Below, in pieces: positions 51,201-64,000 of a stretch of DNA of 64,000 bases. Under the pieces are notes generated by a model, which was not told the DNA's origin, made no database searches, and was given only the letters and a program-made list of their open reading frames with translations. Numbering within the stretch: the first letter of the stretch is position 1; every line of letters starts with the position of its first letter. The stretch comes from Scylla paramamosain (Eukaryota; Arthropoda; Malacostraca; Decapoda; Portunidae), in NCBI RefSeq assembly GCF_035594125.1, contig NC_087181.1:8046840-8110839 (forward strand). The letters are read 5' to 3'. The translations under genes were made by a program, and so were the position numbers.

Positions 51201-51961
51201 ATCTAAAGGACATTATGGGGAACGTGTATTATAAGTCTTTTGAGCTTATTGCGTACCAGAATGTTAAAACGAATGAATAGTACCGTATAATAATACCCTA
51301 TATGGGAACAGAAAATAACTTCACCAAAAAACGTGACTTTTTAAGTGTTTTCGACTTCTTACGTACCAAAACGCTAAAAGGCATGCAAAACACCTTTTAT
51401 GTAGGAAAAAAAAAATAACATTACCAAAAACATAATTTTCCGTGTTTTGGAGCTTCTTACGCCAAAATGCACGTAAAATACCCTATACGTGGATACAAAA
51501 AGAGATTACGAGAAACGTGCATTTTCAGTGTATTTGTTACATACAAAAACGATAAAACGCATGCAAAACACCCTTTATTGAGAAACAAATTAACATTATC
51601 AAAAACAAGCTACTTAGTAACCAAAACGCTAAAACGCATGAATAGGTGTCTATATGGAGAAAAAAGAAGAGTAATGCCAATATTTAGTATCATTCACATT
51701 GTTAGGAATTAAAAAGACAAAAAGTATGCAAAGCACCATATCTGAGGAAACGAAACGACATTATGATAAACGAATCTTTTGAGTGTTTTTGAACGTGTTA
51801 GGCACCAAAATGCTAAAAATCATGAAAGCACCCTAAATGGGAAAAGAAATCAACACAACAACAAACATTTATTTTAGTTTTTTTTTTTTTTTTTTTTTTT
51901 TAGCTACTTACCTATCATACCGCTAAAACGTATACAGAACACCTTTTATGGTGAAAAACAA
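48255..51961 (-). repeat. Satellite block 6, distal part and right end of the array
   Basis: Inverted satellite that continues the monomer cut by the LTR element. Positions 48,259-48,895 are a reverse-complement match to ~15,188-15,960, including shared unusual variants (see findings). (ATTT)n at 48,566-48,594 and a T run at 48,821-48,840 are local expansions. The last recognisable monomer stops at about 51,961, where LINE sequence begins; no satellite is seen further right. Confidence 0.87.
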
Positions 51962-53052
51962 GAATTGAGTTTTTGAGGCACTGAACGATACTAAGTTCGC
52001 TCTGCCCCAATCAGAAATTTTACAGACCTCAGAAGTCAGGCATTATGTGGCTTCCCTGCGAGAGCTCTTTACTTCTTGAAGGGTTAGACGTCTAGAAAAA
52101 GACGTGGAAAAGTGCAGGGTGGTATCATCAGCGTAGGAGTGGATAGGACAAGAAGTTTGGTTTAGAAGATCATTAATGAATAATAGGAAGAGAGTGGGTA
52201 ATAGGACAGGACCCTGAGGAACACCACTTTAATAGATTTAGAAGAACAGTGACCATCTACCACAGCAGCAATAGAAAGGTCAGAAAAGAAACCTGAGATG
52301 AAGTTACAGAGAGAATAATAGAAGCCATAGGAGGGTAGTTTTGAAATCAGATCTTTGTGCCAGACTCCATTAAAAGCTTTTGATATCCCTAAGCCAACAG
52401 CAAAGGTTTCACGAAAATTCTTAAAAGAGGATGACCAAGATTCAGTAACGAAAGCTTCGATGGAACCCATACTAGCGGTCAGATAGAAGGTTGTGAAGTG
52501 ATAGAAGTTTGAGAATCTTCCTGTTGAGGATAGATTCAAAACTTTAAAAAAAAGGCAGGAAATTAAAGTAATAGAACGATAGTTTGAGGGATTAGAATGG
52601 AACAGGGTGAATATAGGCAAACTTCAAGCAAGAAGGAAAGGTAAATGTTATAGACAGAGTTGGAAAAGTTTGACTAGGCAAGGTGCAAGCTCACAGGCAC
52701 AGTTTCTTAGAACAACAGAAAGGACACCATTAAATTCGTCAGCTTTCTGAGGGTTGAGGGCACAGAAAACATTATTGCGAATGACTTTAATGGGTAGCAT
52801 GAAGTAGTCTGAGGGTGGAGGAGAGGGATGAACAAGCCCTGAACCATCCAAGGTAAAGTTTTTAGCAAAGGTTTAAGTGAAGAGTTCAGCTTCAGAAATA
52901 GATGAGATGGCAGGGGTGTTATCAGGTTGAAATAAAGGAAGGAAAGATGAAGAAGCAAAGTTATTTGAGATGTTTTTGCCTAGCTAACAGAAATTACAAG
53001 GGGAGTTAGATCTTGAAAGATTTTTACACATTTTTAATGAAGAAAAGAGACT
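51962..53052 (-). pseudogene. Jockey-like LINE copy 2, fragment lacking both ends
   Basis: Minus-strand fragment of the same LINE family as the copies at 33,350 and 53,331, but more diverged. It runs from just after the endonuclease-RT linker (about 53,050) through RT fingers (52,648-52,958: GLVHPSPPPSDYFMLPIKV) and palm (52,162-52,620: NPSNYRSITLISC, ISKAFNGVWHKDLISKLPSY). It stops abruptly at 51,962, equivalent to about 54,113 in the neighbouring copy. The C-terminal domain, 3' UTR and poly(A) are absent. The frame shifts before the YADD box. Loss of the 3' end is not the usual 5' truncation of target-primed insertion, so a later deletion or rearrangement with the satellite is likely. Confidence 0.83.
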
Positions 53053-57199
<4,147 letters not shown>

Positions 57200-57417
57200 T
57201 AATCTTCTATTCTCAGACCCTCGTATTTTTTTTTCCCCATGATTGATGTTTTCTTCCTTTTGTCTTTGTTTTTCCTTCCTTCTTTCCTTCCTTCCTTTTT
57301 CCTCCCAGGCTCTCATCAATACTCAATGAAAATGCACAACCTACTATGTTTCCTATTAACGAAAAAATATTACAGCAAAAAGAGGGAGAGCTGTATTTAT
57401 TACGGCCATATGTTGCT

Positions 57418-57534
<117 letters not shown>

Positions 57535-57603
57535 ATGCTTTTTTTGTAATTTTGTATTGTGTATCTTGCTGGAATCAATTTTTTTTCTTTTATCAATAAA
57601 CTG

Positions 57604-58267
<664 letters not shown>

Positions 58268-58325
<58 letters not shown>
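58268..58325. repeat. (GA)n microsatellite
   Basis: About 28 GA units with one early interruption. Confidence 0.96.
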
Positions 58326-58327
<2 letters not shown>

Positions 58328-58427
58328 GGGGAAGCCTGAGAGGAAAGTATTTAAATGAGACATGATGAACTCCTATCGAGCCAAAATATTTTCTCTAATG
58401 AAACAATATTGTGAAGAGAACAAGTGC

Positions 58428-58430
<3 letters not shown>

Positions 58431-58521
<91 letters not shown>
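58431..58521. repeat. (GA)n microsatellite
   Basis: About 45 uninterrupted GA units. Confidence 0.97.
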
Positions 58522-58522
<1 letters not shown>

Positions 58523-58565
58523 GCACATACCACGAACACTTAGCCAAAGACAGACAGGCAGGCTA

Positions 58566-58598
<33 letters not shown>

Positions 58599-58732
58599 GA
58601 CAAACAGACCGACAGACACACAAACAGACAGACAGACGGACTAACCTAACCTAACAGATAGACAAACAGACAGACAGACTAGGAAACTGACAGACATAGA
58701 AAGATAGACAGACAGATAGACAGACTAGCAAA
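58566..58732. repeat. (ACAG)n tetranucleotide array, imperfect
   Basis: Clustered GACA/ACAG units, decaying to the right into GATA-like and other variants. It includes a short CTAACCTAACCTAAC run at 58,641-58,655. Confidence 0.9.
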
Positions 58733-59211
58733 TAAATAAATAGCAATAACGGTTAATATATCAACAAAGGAAAAGCCTTCTCTTGTTTTCCTTTGCTACT
58801 TTCCTTCCTCTCACAGAAATACAGAAAATATAAAGTTTTCGCAGAAAACGTGGACGATAAGTGACTGAGACGGAAGAAGAGAAGGAAAGGAAAAAAGAAA
58901 ATAAGAAACAAGAGAAAGTATTTTTTTTAGGAAGCGAAATAGACGAGTTTACAGCGCGAGGAAACGTGAGAACAACCACAACAACAACTACTGCTACTAC
59001 TACACTAAAACCATAAGGAAAAAAGAAAACGGATAAGGAAACAGAGAGAGAAAGAATATGAGAAAATTCAATAAGTATAGCGAATGCAATATCATGATAG
59101 TACGAAAATAACGAAGTAAAGTAGCAACAATAAAAAGAAATATAAGAAGAGATGAAAAGAGTAAAGAAAGAAAATGAAAATGGATTAGATTGCTAGAGCC
59201 TGTCATTCTCT
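58733..59211. other. Purine-rich spacer, no gene recognised
   Basis: A-rich and AG-rich sequence without a recognisable domain or repeat family. Confidence 0.4.
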
Positions 59212-59236
59212 GGTGGTGGTGGTGGTGGTGGTGGTG
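59212..59236. repeat. (GGT)n microsatellite
   Basis: Eight GGT units. Confidence 0.9.
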
Positions 59237-59308
59237 ATAATAGTGATGATGGCAGCTCCTCTCCTCTCTATGGAAAGCTCTGTTTGTTATTTACCTCCAG
59301 ATGGTAAG

Positions 59309-59417
<109 letters not shown>

Positions 59418-59473
59418 AGATTTCCATAATTTTTTTTCTTACTTTCTTCGTTCATTTTTTTCTTCTTTCCTTC

Positions 59474-59541
59474 CTTCATTCATTGATTCATTCATTCATC
59501 CATTCATTCATTCATTCATTCTTTCATTTATTCATTCATTC
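59474..59541. repeat. (ATTC)n microsatellite
   Basis: ATTC/ATTT tetranucleotide units, slightly imperfect. Confidence 0.9.
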
Positions 59542-59722
59542 TTCTAATCTTCCTTTTATTTCCATTCCCCTTTCTGGCGTCTTCCTTCTTTTCCTTCTTC
59601 TCACTCAGTCTTTCTTTCCTTCCAGAGATGGGGAAACTTCTGAGATGGAAATTATCACCTTGGAAAACAGTAATATAAATGTTGTTTAGTCTTGCAATAC
59701 CCCGATAAGGAACGTAATGGAG

Positions 59723-59724
<2 letters not shown>

Positions 59725-59758
<34 letters not shown>
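59725..59758. repeat. (AC)n microsatellite
   Basis: 17 AC units, 26 bp left of a longer (GT)n array in the complementary orientation, so the two could fold as a hairpin. Confidence 0.95.
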
Positions 59759-59761
<3 letters not shown>

Positions 59762-59782
59762 GGGGAAAAAGTACCAGAGAAA

Positions 59783-59784
<2 letters not shown>

Positions 59785-59844
<60 letters not shown>
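59785..59844. repeat. (GT)n microsatellite
   Basis: About 30 GT units; partner of the (AC)n array at 59,725-59,758. Confidence 0.95.
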
Positions 59845-59847
<3 letters not shown>

Positions 59848-59989
59848 AAAGAGGTGTGAAGATAACAACAAAGGGAAGAAGCTCTGCATATTTTGTTGTC
59901 CAGCCTGCTAAAAGGTACTGTAATGTGTACATGTATGTGGTCAGATAACGTTTAAAAGGTGCAGGGACCTAGAAGTGCGTACTGCTATG

Positions 59990-62740
59990 TCTTGAGGTTG
60001 TGGACTTAGTAAAAATAAAACCAGATTACCATACATACACAGTTAATTCTTCAGGAGAACTACATGACGGCAGTACAATTTTGATCAAAAACAACATACC
60101 ACATAGAATAAATGACGACTTTATTAGTGACGTCATACAAATCACAATAAAAACAAACACAGGACAGATACACATTGCCACTACATACCTTCCACCACGC
60201 AGACCTTATCTCCCAATTCCAGATTTCCACAAATTAACTTCAAATAATTATCCAACTTACATCATTGGGGACTTAAACGCAAAACATAGAATACTAGGAG
60301 ACACCTATAACAACACAGTGGGTAAAGGGATCAAACTACTAATAGACAATGGGAAGCTAAAACATATTGGACCGGATTTTAATACCTTCATAAGCCTGAA
60401 CACACAAACTACTCCAGACATCATTCTTACTAACAATAAAACATATCACAACCATATAATAGAAAAAGGACCAATCACCTCATCCGATCACATTCCCATC
60501 ATACTCACTATTACCTCTCAAGCAGTCACGGAACCTACAAGAACCAGATTTAACTTCAAAAAAGCAAACTGGGAAAAAGTTTGAAAGCGGAGTGAAAACC
60601 TCTATAGATGATTCAGATCAAAGTGGAGAAGCAACACAAGGGGAAATAGAAAGGACGCTTGAGAAATGGTACAACTAACATGAAAGAGCACATACCAACC
60701 ATGAATACAAAAACTACACAAAAGGCAATAAGCAACGAAACCATACGCAACATACAAAGACATCTAAACACACTAACACAAAACGCCCAATATCACGGAT
60801 TTACATATATGCAGTTTATTCAATATAAAACACTTAAGAACTACCTAAAAGCAGAATATATAAAACAGCATAATAAAAACTGGGAGCATAAAATAGAGCA
60901 ACTACAAACACTCTATAAAACACCAGCAGATTTCTGGCAACAAATAAAAACACTTAAAGGCAATAAAAATCAAACATCAACTTTCATTATATTCAATAAC
61001 AAACTATACACGGATAAAGAAAAAGAATCAACATTTCGGCAGATATGGAGCAAAGTTTTTAAAATAAGTGAGAAAGAGAATTTATCATTTGATATCAGTA
61101 ATGAAACAATAGTAGAAGAATTCCTAAACAACAATAGCAATAAATTTACCCCCTACGATAAATCTGATATGAACAGAATTAATAACAACCACCTACTTAC
61201 ATCTAAAATAACTCTGCAAGATATAAGAGACACCATCAAATCACTTAAAAATAACACACCGGGCAATAGTAACATCAATAAATCTATAATGACCCATCTA
61301 CCAGTCAATGCAATAAAAATATACGCAAAAATCATAAACCAATGTCTATCAATGGGGTATTTCCCAAACAAATTTAAAACAGCATTAATCAAACTAATAC
61401 CAAAGCCCAATAAACCTTCCACAGACCCAATGAACTATAGACCGATTTCGCTACTAGAAGTTCCAGGTAAAATATTTGAAAAAATAATAAACAAAAGACT
61501 AAGACACTACATAGAATCAAATAACATACTCCCTCAAGCACAACACAGATTCAGACGGGCAAGAGGCACGGAAACAGCCATAGCAATAACAACGGAAACA
61601 ATAGCAAACACATCAGGGAAGAAACACCAGTGCTCTATAGTTTTAAGAGATGTATCAAAAGCATTTGATAAAGTATGGCATGGAGGCCTAATATATAAGC
61701 TAATCAACACAAATATGCCAGACATCTTCACAAAACTAATATGCTCATTCATAGAAAACCGACACGTTCATATTAAAATCAACAATCACACAGGTGAACC
61801 TATTTCATTAAAGAGCGGAGTCCCACAAGGAAGCTCCCTCTCCCCAACCTTATACACACTATTCACAGACATACCTCAACCCTCCCCAGGTTGCAGTTAC
61901 ATAATATATGCAGACGATATAACACAAATAATCAGTTACCCTGGTAAATCAAGACAATTCATGGCAAGGAAAACACAGAGAGAAATAATTAAAATTAATA
62001 ACTATGAGAAAAAATGGAAGATAAAAACAAACGCAACTAAATTTCAAGTAATCCCCCTAGTAGTACAATACACAGAACCAATATACATAGACAACTCCTT
62101 GATTCCCTTCTCTAAAGAAGGAAAAATACTGGGCTTAAAATTCAACCAAAGAGGTATACAAAACCAAGTAACAAACATGCAGAATAAAGCAAACATTGCC
62201 CTAAAAAACAGGAAGATTTCACGGCCTCACAACCAAATTCAAGCTACACTTAGTAAAAGCATGCGCAATACCTATGCTCACTTTTCCTGCTTATCCACTC
62301 AATACACTCACAAAAACAGCTACTCTTAAACTACAAATTATTCAGAACAAGGCATTAAGATTTACTTTAGAGGAAAAATACCCTTACACAAAAACAACAG
62401 AACAACTACATCATAATGCACACATAAAACCATTAAACGTAATATACCATGAACGAGGCAACACTACCAAAAACAAAATTATTAATGAACTAAAAATAGA
62501 CGAATATCAAAATATATCAGAGGAAATATTTAAAGAACACGGATGGTTTAAGAGACCAACATCCTACATAAATAAAAACACACCAGCTCCTATTTACAAT
62601 CAAACATCACTATATTAACAACAACATGAATACTCACCATAACACACACTTACCTTGAATACTTACCTGATGACACCACCTGGCACAGAAACCAAAGTAA
62701 ACAGCATCTGAAAAGGAAAAATACAATAGTCAAATAACTA
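59990..62740 (+). pseudogene. A-rich I/Nimb-like LINE, 5'-truncated and frameshifted
   Basis: Plus-strand non-LTR element. The endonuclease part (60,000-60,584) lacks its N-terminus and has no ATG. It keeps the GDLNAKH box and closes with SSDHIPI. A frame break near 60,580 and another before 60,680 lead into reverse transcriptase (60,659-62,329). RT boxes seen are LIPKPNKPSTDPMNYRPISL, DVSKAFDKVWHGGL, SGVPQGSSLSPTLYTLFTDI and the YADDITQII active site, so the catalytic aspartates survive. A frame change near 62,290 precedes the C-terminal domain (62,274-62,618: LQIIQNKALRFTL). The coding strand is strongly A-rich, unlike the Jockey-like copies nearby. Assignment to the I/Nimb group is tentative; the RT boxes alone show only an endonuclease-bearing LINE of the Jockey/I superclade. 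The 3' end is not sharply visible. Confidence 0.82.
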
Positions 62741-63198
62741 CATGATCACACAACAATCCAAAGCACGCTGACAGTTTCCTCCCGCCTCTGCTCTGCGCCC
62801 TGAGTTGCCGGGACGGAGATGTGGTACAGTAACGGCCGTGTAGAGCAAGGTGGCTTACCGTTTACCACTTTCCCCCGGTAAGGGGTGGAGGACACCGGCT
62901 CTGTCAGCTGACACCCGGATGCGGAGAGGGGATGAGGAGGAAAATTAAATAAATTAAATAAATAAACAATACAAAACTGCATATCATGCTAACAGCAAAC
63001 AGTCGGTTGAGGACCTGCCCCTAGTCGAATAACTAACACACTACCCAAAAGTAACACATTGTCAATAAAGCAAGACGGTTTGCCAGTCAACTTGATGTCT
63101 CCTACTATATTTCCTTTCTCACTATAAACCTCCAATCTTCCCTTCCCACCCACTCTACCTCTTCATTTTCACCCAGCTTTTCTATCCCCCCCAAATCC
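62741..63198. other. GC-rich segment and (AAAT)-rich spacer, unassigned
   Basis: 62,757-62,940 is distinctly GC-richer than its surroundings and contains the inverted repeat CTTACC...GGTAAG around CCCCC. It is followed by AAATTAAATAAATTAAATAA, which could be the tail of the LINE or of a separate short element. 63,000-63,198 shows no recognised feature. Confidence 0.4.
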
Positions 63199-63816
63199 CA
63201 AGAAGAAAAAGAAGAAGAAAAAGAAGAATGTGAAAAAGAAGAAGAAGAATGTGAAAAAGAAGAAGAAGAAGAAGAATGTGAAGAAGAAGAAGAAGAAGAA
63301 GAAGAATGTGAAGAAGAAGAAGAAGAATGTGAAAAGAAGAAGAAGAAGAAGAAGAAGAATGTGAAAAAGAAGAAAAAGAAGAAGAAGAATGTGAAGAAGA
63401 AGAAGAAGAATGGGAAGAAGAAGAAGAAGAATGTGAAGAAGAAGAAGAATGTGAAGAAGAAGAAGAAGAAGAAGAAGAAGAAGAAGAAGAAGAAGAAGAA
63501 GAAGAAGAAGAAGAAGAAGAAGAAGAAGAAGAAGAAGAAGAAGAATGTGAAAAAGAAAAAGAACAAGAAGAATGTGAAGAAGAAGAAGAAGAAGAAGAAG
63601 AAGAAGAATGTGAAAAAGAAGAAGAACAAGAAGAATGTGAAGAAGAAGAAGAAGAAGAAGGAGAAGAAGAAGAAAAAGAAGAATGTGAAGAAGAAGAAGA
63701 AGAAGAAGAAGAAGAAGAAGAAGAAGAAGAAGAAGAAGAAGAAGAAGAAGAATGTGAAAAAGAAGAAGAAGAAGAAGAAAAAGAAGAAGAAGAAGAATGT
63801 GAAAAAGGAGAAGAAG

Positions 63817-63848
<32 letters not shown>

Positions 63849-64000
63849 GAAGAAGAAGAATGTGAAAAAGAAGAAGAAGAAGAAGAAGAATGTGAAAAAG
63901 AAGAAGAAGAAGAAGAAGAAGAAGAAGAAGAAGAAGAAGAAGAAGAAGAATGTGAAGAAGAAGAAGATGAAGAAGAAGAAGAAGAAGAAGAAGAAAAAAA
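63199..64000. repeat. (GAA)n tract with TGTG interruptions
   Basis: About 800 bp of almost pure purine on the plus strand, running past the window end. 19 TGTG interruptions occur at 63,229, 63,250, 63,277, 63,307, 63,328, 63,360, 63,390, 63,432, 63,450, 63,546 and onward. All but one spacing are multiples of three. A 63-bp tandem duplication is visible (63,546 and 63,573 repeat at 63,609 and 63,636). The long Lys/Asn-Val and Phe frames are by-products. Confidence 0.95.

Noticed and set aside
58641..58655. CTAACCTAACCTAAC as a telomere (TTAGG) remnant
   Set aside because: Only three units inside a decaying ACAG array; too short to mean anything.
63105..63849. Poly-Lys and poly-Phe open frames up to 174 residues
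   Set aside because: Translation of the (GAA)n tract on either strand.

Overview
The window is eukaryotic repeat DNA with no host protein gene that I can recognise. It looks like an arthropod genome, most likely a decapod or other malacostracan crustacean. That is inference from several features together: an AT-rich satellite with a complex hierarchy, very dense di- and trinucleotide microsatellites, Jockey/CR1-type and I-type non-LTR retrotransposons, and a Ty3/gypsy-type LTR element with an unusual pol order. No species-specific gene fixes the organism.

Positions 1 to about 51,961 are one diverged satellite array of about 40 kb, broken by three large insertions. The monomer is about 95-97 bp. 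Five monomer types (A to E here) repeat in fixed order as a ~480-bp unit. A seven-monomer variant (~670 bp) is common from 13 to 33 kb. In 1-7,050 two successive five-mers, each with its own insertions, form a ~1.08-kb ten-monomer unit. Orientation flips at about 12,345, 12,812, 22,815, 28,208 and 31,535. After the last flip the array stays inverted to its end.

Insertions in the array are: (1) a 5'-truncated CR1-like LINE on the minus strand (7,219-9,283); (2) a 5'-truncated Jockey-like LINE on the plus strand (33,350-36,398), itself split by a hAT-like non-autonomous DNA transposon (33,489-34,149); (3) a complete, very young LTR retrotransposon (41,601-48,254) with two near-identical 622-bp LTRs, a 4-bp ATTG target duplication, a primer-binding site, a polypurine tract and a gag-pol reading frame. 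In that frame integrase lies upstream of reverse transcriptase/RNase H, the order of the Gmr1-type branch of Ty3/gypsy elements. One +1 frame break separates integrase from reverse transcriptase.

From 51,962 to about 56,610 two minus-strand copies of the same Jockey-like LINE family close the array. One is a fragment lacking its 3' part. The other is nearly full length with an almost intact endonuclease frame. From 56,611 to 59,950 lies a non-satellite stretch crowded with (TC), (GA), (TG), (ACAG) and (ATTC) arrays. A decayed A-rich I/Nimb-like LINE occupies about 59,990-62,740, followed by a short GC-rich unassigned segment. The window ends inside a long (GAA)n tract punctuated by TGTG.

No rRNA, tRNA, CRISPR array, operon or conventional spliced host gene was recognised. 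The points that most merit follow-up are the satellite hierarchy with its inversions and a 33-kb-distant inverted duplicate, and the integrase-first LTR element.
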